DNA of 64,000 nt from JAJCYX01 sp965243825 (GCA_965243825.1 CBDEVT010000002.1:1-64000), one strand, 5' to 3'. Positions 52,127-62,058 are shown, numbered from the stretch's first letter. Made by a program: numbers and translations. The notes: generated from the letters alone by a model not told the origin.

Positions 52127-53344
52127 TTGAGCCACTCAGGCACCTGGACTCCAAGATTGATCGACACACTTTCCAATCCTGACTTCCGCAAGTTTTTGCT
52201 AGGCGGCGCCATCGGCGACATAGCCGCAAATATGTGGTTTTTGGCAGCTGCCTGGGTTTTACTTGAGCTAACAGACTCACCTGCATGGGTTGGCTTGATT
52301 GGCTTAACGGCGTTGCCTGCAATCCTGTTATCGATCTTTGGAGGTGGGCTGGCAGACAGAACTCCCAGAGCGCGGCTCTTAGTCTTCGGAGCTGCCGGAT
52401 ACTCGGCAGTATTCGGTGTAACCGCGCTACTGGTCCAATTTGACGTTCATAACGAGTGGCAGATTCTGGGTATGTCCCTCGTATTAGGGGCTTTCTGGGC
52501 TTTTCAAACACCGGCGATGAAGGCGGTTGTTGTCGAGCTCGTGGATAGGAACAGGCTGACAACTGCAAACGCTCTTTCAGAGTTCGCAGAATTTGCCGGC
52601 GAAATCGTAGCCCCCCTGATAGTCGGATTCTTGATTGTTGCCTCCGGAGCCTCATCGGTTTTCTGGCTAGCGTTCACCCTGCTCCTCCTCGAACTGGCGC
52701 TTTTTGCGAGTCTGCCTCAGGCTCCGCAAGCCGGGCCGCGGGATGGATCTGGACTGTTAGGCGAACTAAGAGGCGGCTTCCGCTACATGATGCGCACTCC
52801 GCCATTTGCGGCCCTGTTGGTGATCTCATTTGCTGGCCTGTTTGGGTCGATGCTCATCCCGCTGGTGCCGGTCGTTGCACGAGACACGCTCAATGCAGGG
52901 GCTTCTGGATTCGGTGTGCTTTCAGCCGCTCTGGGAGTTGGACTCGCTGCCGGTTCAGTCATTCTGCTTATGGCTGGAGAGAAAGGGCGGAGAATCATCT
53001 GGCTACTTTTCTCTACTGTTTTTGCCAGTTGTGGAACTATCGCCTTCGCGTACTCTGACCTCCTGTGGATCGCAGCCTTAGCACTGTTCCTAGTGGGCCT
53101 GGGCACAGCCGTGACCGGAAACATGGTTGTAACGCTTTTTCAGGTTTCAGCGAGCGACACCATGCGTGGTCGATCAATGGGTGTCTACTCTGTGGCTTCA
53201 GCGATGGTTCCGCTCGGAAGTGTTATCGGAGGGTGGCTTGGCGCCGCCTTGAGCGTCGAGGCAGCTCTGTTGATCAGTGCCGTTGCGATGTTCGCGCCAG
53301 TGGTGCTGGCCACAGTGTCGTCTCCCACCTTGCGACGAATGTAG
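52127..53344 (+). CDS. MFS exporter (MFS_3/EntS-like)
   Basis: 405-aa permease, about 12 hydrophobic helices. The first loop reads GGGLADRTPRARLL, the GxLADRxxR motif between helices 2 and 3 of major-facilitator drug exporters, and NALSEFAEFAGEIVAPL is the family helix-5 region. Likely exports a small molecule (drug or siderophore). TTG at 52127 has no ribosome site; the true start may differ. Stands between the VWA gene and the convergent cinA-like gene. Confidence 0.83.
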   Translation: MSHSGTWTPRLIDTLSNPDFRKFLLGGAIGDIAANMWFLAAAWVLLELTDSPAWVGLIGLTALPAILLSIFGGGLADRTPRARLLVFGAAGYSAVFGVTALLVQFDVHNEWQILGMSLVLGAFWAFQTPAMKAVVVELVDRNRLTTANALSEFAEFAGEIVAPLIVGFLIVASGASSVFWLAFTLLLLELALFASLPQAPQAGPRDGSGLLGELRGGFRYMMRTPPFAALLVISFAGLFGSMLIPLVPVVARDTLNAGASGFGVLSAALGVGLAAGSVILLMAGEKGRRIIWLLFSTVFASCGTIAFAYSDLLWIAALALFLVGLGTAVTGNMVVTLFQVSASDTMRGRSMGVYSVASAMVPLGSVIGGWLGAALSVEAALLISAVAMFAPVVLATVSSPTLRRM

Positions 53345-53417
53345 AGACAACGTCGGAACCCCGTGATCATCGCCAGTTCGAGACAGTCTTTAGGTTTCAC
53401 GCTCGAAGCGTGTGAGA

Positions 53418-54665
53418 TTAAACCTCTTCACTGGCGAGTGCGCTCGCTGCTTCTGTCAGGACGAACATCGCTGCACGCGGCAACGCTCGGTCAGGAGACT
53501 GGTAGAAACGCCCTCGGACGACCTTCTTACCTGCCGCCGAAGCCATTGCTGCGAACACCGTGCCTTTCATCCGCTCATCGTCCTCACTGCTGGGTGGAGT
53601 GACACCGATGCCAAGATCCGCACCGGTAAGTTCTCTTGCATTGACCGCCATCTGGAGCGCGGATGCTTCGCTCACCGTTCCCGTTGTACGTCCAGCTGGA
53701 CCACCAAGCATCGACTCGAGAAGTGGAGTGGCAAGCGGTGCTCCTCCCGGTCCGGTGACGATCGAGCCGCGAAACCAATGCTCATGTCCCGGCGCTTGCG
53801 AGAGCAGAGATGCCACCATTCCGCCGGTGCCCGACTCAGCCAGGCCGACTGTCATTCGGGCATCCATTAGTAATTTGCCAAGCTGCGAAGCGGCTGAGTC
53901 ATCGTCCACTCCCCAGATGGCATTGCCGATCCTGTTGCGAATCTCCGTCTCCAACGGCGCAACTAGCTGTCTGGCCTCGTCGTGCGTTGGGGCTCGAGAA
54001 ATCATCCTCAGTTGAATTCCGTCTGCGTGTGCATAGATGCCGAGATAGGGATTCTCACTTCCAAACAGGTCGCCAAGTACTTCATCGATCCCGCCCTCGG
54101 TCATGCCGGTGGTACGGAGGATGCGAGTGTGAACAACATCCGCGCCAGTCATCTGTCGTACTGCCGGGCCTATATGGTCCGTCCACATCTTTTTGATTTC
54201 TCGAGGTGGACCCGGTGTCATGAAGATGTGGCTGCCGTTGTGCTTAACCCACCAGCCGGGAGCGGTGCCACCAGGATTGGGCAGGAACGTTGCGGAAGGG
54301 ATGATGTGAGCCTGTTTGACGTTAGTTTTAGGCATCTCCTGGATACCACGCTCACGAAATACCCCTTCGATCCAGGCGACCATCTCCTGATCGACGGACA
54401 GTTCTTCTCCAAGGACGTTTGCGACAGCCTCACGGGAAAGGTCATCGCTTGTGGGGCCAAGACCTCCCGAAGTGATGATGACCTGGGAGCGATCCAGGGC
54501 TCGTTCTATCACCTCATGTAAGTGGTCAAGATCATCGCCTACCTGGGAAGACCAACGAACCGTAACTCCCGCATTAGCCAGCTCCTGGGCAAAGTAGGAT
54601 GCATTGGTATCGACTATCTCTCCCATAAGCAGTTCTCTGCCAATGGTGATGATCTCTCCGTTCAT
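53418..54665 (-). CDS. cinA: CinA-like protein with degenerate NMN-deamidase domain
   Basis: 415 aa. N-terminal MoaB/MogA-like domain: MNGEIITIGRELLMGEIVDT and IITSGGLGPTSDDLSREAVA, GPPREI. C-terminal PncC-like domain: AESGTGGMVASLLSQAPG. The catalytic Ser is kept, but the ESC Cys is Gly and the VAYSNEAK-type Tyr and Lys are absent (VTGPGGAPLATP), so nicotinamide-mononucleotide amidase activity looks lost. The N-terminal domain appears intact and could still act as ADP-ribose/CoA-type pyrophosphatase. ATG start. Leftward. Confidence 0.85.
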   Translation of the reverse strand: MNGEIITIGRELLMGEIVDTNASYFAQELANAGVTVRWSSQVGDDLDHLHEVIERALDRSQVIITSGGLGPTSDDLSREAVANVLGEELSVDQEMVAWIEGVFRERGIQEMPKTNVKQAHIIPSATFLPNPGGTAPGWWVKHNGSHIFMTPGPPREIKKMWTDHIGPAVRQMTGADVVHTRILRTTGMTEGGIDEVLGDLFGSENPYLGIYAHADGIQLRMISRAPTHDEARQLVAPLETEIRNRIGNAIWGVDDDSAASQLGKLLMDARMTVGLAESGTGGMVASLLSQAPGHEHWFRGSIVTGPGGAPLATPLLESMLGGPAGRTTGTVSEASALQMAVNARELTGADLGIGVTPPSSEDDERMKGTVFAAMASAAGKKVVRGRFYQSPDRALPRAAMFVLTEAASALASEEV

Positions 54666-54833
54666 AGGCGCTACAGTTCCACTTAACTCGGCGTGCGGAA
54701 GGCCACGCGCAATAAGACACTAATGATGAGCGCAGGGCAGTGTAGCCGAATTTAGCCTGTCGGTAGAAAACGGCAATCAGCGGACGTGTTGACGTAGCTG
54801 CTAGGAAGAGGTCGATGCGACGATGTGAACAGG

Positions 54834-55862
54834 CTAAGAACCGGTCAACGGTTCGCCGGTCCACAGTTCAAGGACCTTGTCTGCCCATTCACGGTCTACG
54901 AGGATCACGTCAGAGGATTCATTTGCTACTGCGTACCTGAACTCGCCATCCGGCGTGACATCACCAATCGTCATAGACACTCGATCAACCTCAGTGACGT
55001 TGGCCTGTGTTGGTGAGGGTCGTTCGATTCTGATCGCCATGTACGGTGAGTCCTGATCAGCACCGTAAGGCTCAAACGCGCTCTCATCTGGCAGTCCAAG
55101 CTCCACCGCACCACCGATCGTTCGTGCCGCTATGTGCTCCAGCGCGGCCCGGAACTCCTCGGGGTCAACCGGAACCGTGCCGGCACAGGGATCTAGCTCA
55201 ATAGGAAGGTCACACAGGTGATATGTGTCGGTCTCTCGGTTGATACCGTACGCTCTGACTACCTCGTTGTTATCGAACAAGAGAACTTCGCGTACCTGAT
55301 CCGGGTCAAGTTCAAACAGCCACTCAGGAACCGGAGGGTCAGTCACCAATCGGTCCAGCACTCCGCTCCAGCTTGTGTCGACCAGTACCAACTGCGGGAA
55401 GCCTTCTACCTGGGCATATGTCGCTTCGCCACTGACGGTCTGATTACCGATCAAGAGTACGCGGTCTTCGCCATTTCTCAGGCCGATTGTGTAGCGGCTA
55501 GTCGGGTTGTCGAGACCGTACTGAGTTGGATCATCAATGTTCGCATCCAGAACTCTCGTGGTTCTCGGTCCACCGAGTAGCGTCGTGATACCGCCGAATC
55601 GGAACAGATCAGCAGGCGTCTCCTGGTAAACCTCGTTGTCATCGAAGTACCAGCGCCTGATGTTCTCACGGAAATGGAATGAAACTTCCTCTTCGCCGGT
55701 CTCAAGCCTGATTCGAACGATGTCATCGATAGGCACGTTGTAGAAGAAAGGTGGCTGTTCAACCGCCTCTTCTTCGCCGAATTCTGTGTCAACCACCCAT
55801 GCGGCACCGATGGCGACCCATGAGCCGATGATCAGAACGATCAAAGTTGCTCGAAGATTCAT
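54834..55862 (-). CDS. DUF4340 protein of a Gld-type ABC system
   Basis: 342-aa protein with an N-terminal transmembrane helix (NLRATLIVLIIGSWVAIGAA) and an extracytoplasmic beta-rich domain with repeats FHFRENIRRWYFD and LDNPTSRYTIGLRNGEDRVLLIGNQT, the DUF4340 pattern. It follows the GldG-like gene by 7 bases. ATG 55862 is preferred (GGTAGTAACGGA upstream) over a start at 55904, which would overlap the neighbour. DUF4340 proteins commonly close GldAFG-type operons; function unknown. Confidence 0.83.
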   Translation of the reverse strand: MNLRATLIVLIIGSWVAIGAAWVVDTEFGEEEAVEQPPFFYNVPIDDIVRIRLETGEEEVSFHFRENIRRWYFDDNEVYQETPADLFRFGGITTLLGGPRTTRVLDANIDDPTQYGLDNPTSRYTIGLRNGEDRVLLIGNQTVSGEATYAQVEGFPQLVLVDTSWSGVLDRLVTDPPVPEWLFELDPDQVREVLLFDNNEVVRAYGINRETDTYHLCDLPIELDPCAGTVPVDPEEFRAALEHIAARTIGGAVELGLPDESAFEPYGADQDSPYMAIRIERPSPTQANVTEVDRVSMTIGDVTPDGEFRYAVANESSDVILVDREWADKVLELWTGEPLTGS

Positions 55863-55869
55863 TCCGTTA

Positions 55870-57639
55870 CTACCGCCTTCGCCACCATGTCCAAACTCCC
55901 GCAAGGCCGATGAGCGATGGCATCAGCAGCCATCCACTCCAGCGCACGAAGTCTCGTTCGGTAGACGTGAGGACCAGTTCCCTGAACGCTGCTGTCTTAG
56001 AGCGGATCGATATCAGCTCGAAGTCTTCTGCAAGCCAGTTCACCGAGTTGACGAATAGATCGCCATTTTTGGCCGATGCGAAGGCCTGGTTGGCGGCAAA
56101 ATCTGTATCACCAATGACGACGATGTTTGCTTCTACGAACTCACCTGCATCAACGATTGGCGCTCCCTGCAACTCCGCAATCGCCTCGACCGTGATCGCG
56201 ATGGGCAGTGGGCCGGGTCTGTCGGCGGAGTCCTGGTCGAAGTTGATCTCTCCATCCGGGTCGGTTTCAGCCCAGCTGGCAAGTGTGGAAGTAGCGATAA
56301 CTCTGTGCTGGACGAATGGAACGCCTGAATCTGTGATCGGGATGGTGGTCGGGTCCACGGTCGTTGCCATGTACGTGGAACCTGGCATGTACAGCACGTC
56401 AAACTCTGGACTGATCTCATGCGGTGGGAATTGTTGGTTCGACCGCTTGATCTGCAAGAACCCGGGGTTTGGCGGTATGAAACTGGCAGTGTCCACGACC
56501 TCACCGACGCCAACAGCGACTCCATATCTCGATAGGAAACCAAGGAAAGAGTCCGGAGTTGTGTCAGGCTCAAGCAGCAGCATTATTGAGCCACCGATTC
56601 GGGCGTACTCCCTGATGATCTGGCCTTCGGTCTCGGACATGTCCTGTGTAGGATCAGCAAATATCACGACCGCAGGCAAAAGCGAAGGATCGCCAGCTGC
56701 GATCAACGAGCCCAGCTCTTGCAGAGTCACGTTGTTAACTGCGTAGTTTTCTCGCTGCAGAGCCTCGCGAGCCAGTCCGTAACCATCAGCTGAGTCACCA
56801 TCGGTGTCGATTCGCTCCGAATGACCAGAGATGAAAAAGACCTGTTTTTGCTCGATCTGGTTAACTACGAGAAGGCCCGTGACGATGTCCTCCTCGCTAA
56901 AGGTCGTGAGACTGTTCGTGCCATCCGGTGCCGCGGGCCTGACGATCTCACGCCTTTGTGACTCCAACCCCTCGACCACAAGTGCCGGGTAGGTCGTTAC
57001 TCCGAATCTACTCGCTTCACTTGGATTCAATTCGGGATCGATCTGGCGGTATTCAAGTGACTCGGCAGTTGAGCGTCTAGCGAACTCGGATAGCGTGTCC
57101 TCCGTTTCTCGCCAGGCAGCGCGTTCCTGTGCTGTATCTGTCGGGAAAAACGCCGTAATACGGATTGGCTCGGTCATTGCATCAAGAGTGACCCGCACCT
57201 TGTCCTCAAGCAGGAACTGCTTAGTGAAAGTCGTATCTACGCGCAGGAATCCGGGGGGGTCTGGCCGGCCGCCTGCCCAGAAAAGCAGGAAATTGATGGC
57301 AGCCGCGACACCGAATGCAACTATCAGGACAGTCAGCGAATTGAATCCGTACTTACCGCCTCTACCAAAGAGAGCCTTCTGCACAGTCCGCCAGGAAAGC
57401 GCAGCAGCCACCAGAAGCAGTGCGGCTCCAATCGCCACTACCACAAGTGCAGGACCTGCGAGGTCCCGTATGAAGATCCAAACCAGCCCACCGAGCACTA
57501 TGCCGCCGATACCTGCAAGCGTTAGTGATTGGCGAACGGACGTCGCGTTGGCACGGAGGCGCTCGTAGAGGCCTGTTGCGGTAGGTCGCACCTCGTCCGG
57601 GCGCGGCCTGTTTACTGGTGGTTCGTTAGAAGTAGACAT
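55870..57639 (-). CDS. GldG-like ABC transporter auxiliary protein
   Basis: 589-aa protein of the ABC_transp_aux family. Three N-terminal hydrophobic segments precede a large extracytoplasmic domain, and a final helix (LLMPSLIGLAGVWTWW) closes it. Motifs: ITAFFP near residue 170, VFFISGHSER, LLLEPDTTPD and VVIGDTDFAANQ, the pattern of GldG/YoaR-type proteins. Named for gliding but found in many non-motile bacteria. ATG 6 bases after the permease stop. Confidence 0.84.
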   Translation of the reverse strand: MSTSNEPPVNRPRPDEVRPTATGLYERLRANATSVRQSLTLAGIGGIVLGGLVWIFIRDLAGPALVVVAIGAALLLVAAALSWRTVQKALFGRGGKYGFNSLTVLIVAFGVAAAINFLLFWAGGRPDPPGFLRVDTTFTKQFLLEDKVRVTLDAMTEPIRITAFFPTDTAQERAAWRETEDTLSEFARRSTAESLEYRQIDPELNPSEASRFGVTTYPALVVEGLESQRREIVRPAAPDGTNSLTTFSEEDIVTGLLVVNQIEQKQVFFISGHSERIDTDGDSADGYGLAREALQRENYAVNNVTLQELGSLIAAGDPSLLPAVVIFADPTQDMSETEGQIIREYARIGGSIMLLLEPDTTPDSFLGFLSRYGVAVGVGEVVDTASFIPPNPGFLQIKRSNQQFPPHEISPEFDVLYMPGSTYMATTVDPTTIPITDSGVPFVQHRVIATSTLASWAETDPDGEINFDQDSADRPGPLPIAITVEAIAELQGAPIVDAGEFVEANIVVIGDTDFAANQAFASAKNGDLFVNSVNWLAEDFELISIRSKTAAFRELVLTSTERDFVRWSGWLLMPSLIGLAGVWTWWRRR

Positions 57640-57645
57640 ACTGGG

Positions 57646-58410
57646 TTAGCGAAGCCTTCTTGCTTCTAGAACTACGACGGTTAGGATCAGGAAGACGCCT
57701 GTCAGTGACAGGTAATAGGCGATATCGCCAAGCGAAATGATGCCCCTTGCGAAATCTGCGAAGTGACCTCCCTGGGCGACTCCGAAACTATCGAGATCGA
57801 ATACAGAGAACGATGCGCCTAACTGGAATCCGTTTAGCACTTCTTGTGCTGTTCCGGTAACACGCTCCGAGATGAAGTCCACCAGAGTCAGTGCAGTCAG
57901 TATCCCGGCGCCTACAACAAGCCCGACAATCTGGTTCGAACTGAGTGCTGAAGCGAAGATACCGACGGCAAGCGTGGCGGCCCCATACAGGATCAATCCA
58001 AGGTATCCGCTTGCGATAGGACCGCTGTCTGGTACTCCGTAGATATAGAGGAGCAATACGAAGAACAGCGACAGGGCAAACATGACGATCAGAATGAAGA
58101 AAGCTGACAGGAACTTGCCCAGTACAACCTCAGCTTCACGGACAGGAGACGTGAAAAGAAGCTCCAGTGTTCCAAGTTTCTGTTCTTCTGCAATCAGCCT
58201 CATCGTCAACGCCGGTGACATGAAGATCATGAAGAAAACGGCACCGGCAAGGAAACCCCGTATTGACGCTTCAGAGAAGGCGTCGGATACCGAAGCCACG
58301 AAGAAGAAGCCGGTTATTGCGAGGAATGCAGCCGCAACGACGTAGGCCATCGGGGATGCAAAGTATGTGCGGATCTCTTTGCCCGCAATCACTCCAATGT
58401 TGGTAAGCAC
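57646..58410 (-). CDS. ABC-2 permease, GldF-like
   Basis: 254-aa membrane protein of six hydrophobic segments, with KEIRTYFASPMAYV at the N-terminus, SPALTMRLIAEEQKLGTLELLFTSPVRE as the coupling region, and KFLSAFFILIVMFALS. GTG start 3 bases after the ATPase stop, so the two are co-translated. Pairs with the ATPase and GldG-like protein. Cargo unknown. Confidence 0.87.
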   Translation of the reverse strand: MLTNIGVIAGKEIRTYFASPMAYVVAAAFLAITGFFFVASVSDAFSEASIRGFLAGAVFFMIFMSPALTMRLIAEEQKLGTLELLFTSPVREAEVVLGKFLSAFFILIVMFALSLFFVLLLYIYGVPDSGPIASGYLGLILYGAATLAVGIFASALSSNQIVGLVVGAGILTALTLVDFISERVTGTAQEVLNGFQLGASFSVFDLDSFGVAQGGHFADFARGIISLGDIAYYLSLTGVFLILTVVVLEARRLR

Positions 58411-58413
58411 GGC

Positions 58414-59385
58414 CTAGCTTTCAAGCTCCTCTTCGGTTGTTAGCTGCAGGAATATCTCCTCCAGCGTCAGTGGCAACGGATTCAGGTTCGTAAGTCCCCA
58501 ACCGTTGTCGACAACTGTTCTCGCTATCGCCTCAGCCGCTCCAGCATTGGGACGGGCATCGACAATAAGTGCCAGTCGTTTCTCTGTTTCGGCCCGCTGC
58601 TGTTGATCAGCGCGGTTGTCGCTCCTGGCATCGACGACCATGTTCAGTTCTCGCAGGGAGGCGATGACTTCACGTGGTTCTGCGTCTTTGACACCTAACT
58701 CAATGCGTTCGGCGTGCTGCAGACGGGAGGACAGTGCAGAAGGTTTGTCATCTGCAACGATTCGACCATCGTTGATGACAAGCACACGTTTGCAGATCAT
58801 GCTCACTTCGGGAAGGATGTGTGAGCTAAGCAGCAACGTGTGCTCAGAGCCGAGTTCACTTATGAGTTCACGGGTTTCTACGACCTGGATCGGATCGATA
58901 CCGATCGTTGGCTCGTCCATGATCAGAACGTCGGGCTCATGCAGGATGGCCTGAGCGATGCCTGTTCGTTGTCTGTAACCCTTCGAAAGTCGGCCCACAA
59001 GTGTGTTCCGGTAGTCGCCAAGGCGAACGACATCAATGACCCTGGGGAGTCGCTCGTCAATCCACTTGCTGTTCATGCCCCGGATCTTACCCATGTACCT
59101 GAGATAGTCAGTGACAGTCATATCGAGGTACAGCGGTACCGATTCAGGCAGATATCCGATGTGCCTGCGGGCGTCCAGCGAATGAGATTCGATGTCATAG
59201 CCTGCGACGGTAACGGCGCCTTCGGACGGTGGGGTGAAGCCTGTTAGGACACGCATGGTGGTCGTCTTGCCTGCACCATTCGGGCCAAGGAACCCGACGA
59301 TCTCACCCTTGAGGACCTCAAACGACACGTCGATCACGGCCGGGTAAGGGCCGAAATTTTTCGACATGTGCTCAAGCTTTATCAA
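58414..59385 (-). CDS. ABC ATPase, GldA-like
   Basis: 323-aa ATPase. Walker A GPNGAGKTTT, signature LSKGYRQRTG, Walker B VLIMDEPTIGIDP, His in SSHILPEVS, and a C-terminal domain. TTG at 59385 has GGAGG 8 bases upstream and begins MIKLEHMSKNFG; an upstream frame to 59445 lacks a ribosome site. First gene of the leftward ATPase-permease-GldG-DUF4340 operon. Confidence 0.91.
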   Translation of the reverse strand: MIKLEHMSKNFGPYPAVIDVSFEVLKGEIVGFLGPNGAGKTTTMRVLTGFTPPSEGAVTVAGYDIESHSLDARRHIGYLPESVPLYLDMTVTDYLRYMGKIRGMNSKWIDERLPRVIDVVRLGDYRNTLVGRLSKGYRQRTGIAQAILHEPDVLIMDEPTIGIDPIQVVETRELISELGSEHTLLLSSHILPEVSMICKRVLVINDGRIVADDKPSALSSRLQHAERIELGVKDAEPREVIASLRELNMVVDARSDNRADQQQRAETEKRLALIVDARPNAGAAEAIARTVVDNGWGLTNLNPLPLTLEEIFLQLTTEEELES

Positions 59386-59652
59386 ATCTGGGTCCCTCCG
59401 CTGGACCAATATTTCGCTATTCGGACATCCGCTGCTTCGGCGCAACCTTGTCCGGTCTTGCGAAGACTGGATACGGCTAGTAGCTGCGCGATGGATTTAA
59501 CGCCGCACAAGCACGCAAGTGTAACCGAGCAAGCAAAGTACTGTCAGTAGCACCCGCTGCGAGGTCTGGAGAACCATGCAGGCGTGAGGCGTTTAGGATG
59601 GTAGTTGGGTACCAGCGAGTTGTGATCACCTGAAAGCGTGTGAACCAACGGA
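59386..59652. other. divergent promoter region
   Basis: The 267-base space between the leftward Gld-type operon and rightward cysteine desulfurase. It should hold both promoters. No repeat or known RNA motif recognised. Confidence 0.35.
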
Positions 59653-60828
59653 ATGACTCAAGAACAAGAACACAGCGTTTATATGGACCACGCAGCCACC
59701 ACTCCTGTTCGGGCGGAGGTGATGGAAGCGATGCGTCCCTATTTCTCTGAACGCTTCGGGAATCCTTCAAGTCTCTACAGCCTCGCACAGGAAGCGAGGG
59801 ATGCTGTCGCTGAGTCTCGCGAGCGGATTGCCTCGGTTTTGAACTGCCGGACCAGCGAAGTGGTCTTCACCGGAAACGGTACCGAATCAAACAACACCGC
59901 GATCAAGGGAGTTGCCAGGGCGCTTAAGGGTCAAGGGCGGCACATCATAACCTCGGCGGTTGAGCATCATGCTGTCCTGCACCCGGCTGAACAGCTCGAA
60001 CAGGACGGCTTTGAAGTCACCATCGTGCCGGTTGACGAAAGCGGTCGCGTCGACCCGAAGGATGTGCTTGAAGCTGTGCGAGAAGATACGGTTCTTGTGA
60101 GCGTGATGCTGGCGAACAACGAGGTCGGAACGATCAACGATGTTCCTGGAATCTCGCGACTTGTGCGCAAACGTTCCTCCGAACTGGGTGGAGAGGTACG
60201 AATCCATACGGATGCAGCCCAGGCTGCCGGGAAGCTCCCCCTTGACGTCAAAGCGCTTGATGTTGATTTGCTCTCCCTAACAGGACACAAAATCTACGCT
60301 CCTAAGGGTGTGGGAGTCCTTTTTGCTAAACGCAACACACCTTTGGAACCGTTGCTCAGCGGAGGAGGGCAGGAGCGGCAGATGAGGTCCGGTACAGAAA
60401 ACGTTCCATATATCGTTGCGATGGGTGTTGCTTTAGAACTTGCCGAGGCAGAGAGGGAAGAGTTCGTAACAAGAACGGCTACGTTGCGAGACAAGATCGA
60501 ACGTGCGGTCTTGGAAATGCTCCCGGACACCAGGATCAACGGTCACTCCGTTCACCGGATTCCTAATATCTCCAACATGTCCTTTCCTGGCGTGCAAGGT
60601 GAGCCGGTATTGCTAGGACTCGACTTCAGAGCCATAGCTGCATCATCAGGTTCAGCCTGTAGTTCTGCGTCTGTGGAACCGTCTCATGTTCTGATGGCAA
60701 TGGGCTTAACTGAGGAACTTGCTGTTGGCTCAGTCAGGATCTCACTTGGCAGGGAATCGACCGAAGATGAAGCCGATGAAGTTATCGCAGCGCTGCCGGA
60801 GGTTGTGACCCGACTGCGCTCTATGTGA
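59653..60828 (+). CDS. iscS: cysteine desulfurase
   Basis: 391-aa PLP enzyme that takes sulfur from cysteine for Fe-S clusters or tRNA thiolation. MDHAATTPVRAEV at the start, SVMLANNEVGTIND, TDAAQAAGK (PLP-binding Asp), SLTGHKIYAPKG (Schiff-base Lys) and the mobile sulfur loop SSGSACSSASVEPSHVL with its catalytic Cys: a NifS/IscS-type protein. Whether it serves iscS, nifS or a tRNA-thiolation role is not clear because no iscU or mnmA follows. ATG at 59653 has no strong ribosome site. Confidence 0.92.
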   Translation: MTQEQEHSVYMDHAATTPVRAEVMEAMRPYFSERFGNPSSLYSLAQEARDAVAESRERIASVLNCRTSEVVFTGNGTESNNTAIKGVARALKGQGRHIITSAVEHHAVLHPAEQLEQDGFEVTIVPVDESGRVDPKDVLEAVREDTVLVSVMLANNEVGTINDVPGISRLVRKRSSELGGEVRIHTDAAQAAGKLPLDVKALDVDLLSLTGHKIYAPKGVGVLFAKRNTPLEPLLSGGGQERQMRSGTENVPYIVAMGVALELAEAEREEFVTRTATLRDKIERAVLEMLPDTRINGHSVHRIPNISNMSFPGVQGEPVLLGLDFRAIAASSGSACSSASVEPSHVLMAMGLTEELAVGSVRISLGRESTEDEADEVIAALPEVVTRLRSM

Positions 60829-61047
60829 TGCCCAGTCAAGAGGAATCGATACCGAGACGCGAGTACAATCGGGATTCTGTTTGATTAGATCCTGGCTCAG
60901 GTATTCAGATGGATATGAATCCAATCAGGTCTCTGAATCGAACATTTCAGTACGCCGGAGTTAAGGCCGTGTTTGTTCACGACATGGCGAGTATCGGAGT
61001 TTCTGATAGAACGGCGGCCCGGACCGAGTAGACTGATGGAGAGCTAA

Positions 61048-61974
61048 TTGGCGGACGAACAGGCGAAGTCAGAAAACCCCCAAGGTGTCGAATCCGAAGC
61101 ACCGGTTTCAGGTGATGCAGCGGTAGCTGAGCTGGATGAGAACCGGATGTCGGAGGAAGCGGCATGGAAAGCTTTTCCGAAACAGGTTCAAGCGGCGATC
61201 ACCTACGCACAATCCAACAAGTACGACTACGGCCCCAAACTTCGTAAAGTTGAGCTTGAACACACGGTCGTCAGCGCGCGGGCTATGGACGATGAGATAA
61301 CGCGTGTCGTCTTGACATATCGCCCAACGGGCAAATTCAAAGGCCAACTGGGTAATGAATACCTGGACGTAGACCGCTCCGGGGTAGTCCAGGCGAGGCG
61401 CCAGATTAGCCGTCCCAAGGAATCGATGCCCTGGATCCTGGTCGGCGTGGCCACGCTTTCGGTCATAGCGGCTGCAATCCTGGTACCACTTATCACATTG
61501 GTAGATGAGCAGAGCGATCCCACATTTGTAGCCGGGCGAACGCTATTCGTTAAGTCGGAACAGCCGAAGGTCGGTGCGTATGTCACATATGACGCCGCCG
61601 ATGCCGAAGGTACTCCAAGGACCTGGATCATCATTCCGGACGGTGAAGGCACATCAATCGCTTACGTCGAACTGACAATATTCAATGAGACGTCAGGCGT
61701 AGTAAGCCTGGCCTTGAATTCAGATGCGGCCGAGCTCACCACCGAAGATGGAATCACGGTTAGACCGGTTGATATTCCATCGCGAGTTCAATGGCCGGCA
61801 GAAGGGGCAGAGCTCGATCCTCGCCTTGAGGTCCTCGCGCTTCCGCTATGGGGTGACAGGGTTTTGCGGGCAAGCGAGAATATCCGCGGATTCATGGCAT
61901 TCGAGGTACCTCGTGGCAGCAAAATCCGGTCCCTGCGGTGGGCAGCGACCGATGTTGCCAACATCAGGTATTAG
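61048..61974 (+). CDS. membrane protein of unknown function
   Basis: 308 aa. N-terminal acidic tail, then a domain with FPKQVQAAITYAQSNKYDYG, GKFKGQLGNEYLDVDRSG and VVQARRQISRPKESMP. One transmembrane helix (WILVGVATLSVIAAAILVPLITLV), then a beta-rich extracytoplasmic domain of about 150 residues. TTG start with GGAG 6 bases upstream. I do not recognise it. Between the desulfurase and mutS. Confidence 0.68.
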   Translation: MADEQAKSENPQGVESEAPVSGDAAVAELDENRMSEEAAWKAFPKQVQAAITYAQSNKYDYGPKLRKVELEHTVVSARAMDDEITRVVLTYRPTGKFKGQLGNEYLDVDRSGVVQARRQISRPKESMPWILVGVATLSVIAAAILVPLITLVDEQSDPTFVAGRTLFVKSEQPKVGAYVTYDAADAEGTPRTWIIIPDGEGTSIAYVELTIFNETSGVVSLALNSDAAELTTEDGITVRPVDIPSRVQWPAEGAELDPRLEVLALPLWGDRVLRASENIRGFMAFEVPRGSKIRSLRWAATDVANIRY

Positions 61975-62058
61975 TTTCCGAAGTAACTTCGTCGCAACTC
62001 TCTGGGATCCCTGGCTTAACTGCTGGGCAGTGTGACCATCTGCGGCTAGAATTCCGTC

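Noticed and set aside
60909..61031. 40-codon frame before the 61048 gene
   Set aside because: ATG has only a weak AGG upstream, no signal sequence or motif, and a stop just before the next gene's ribosome site; could be a leader but evidence is too thin.
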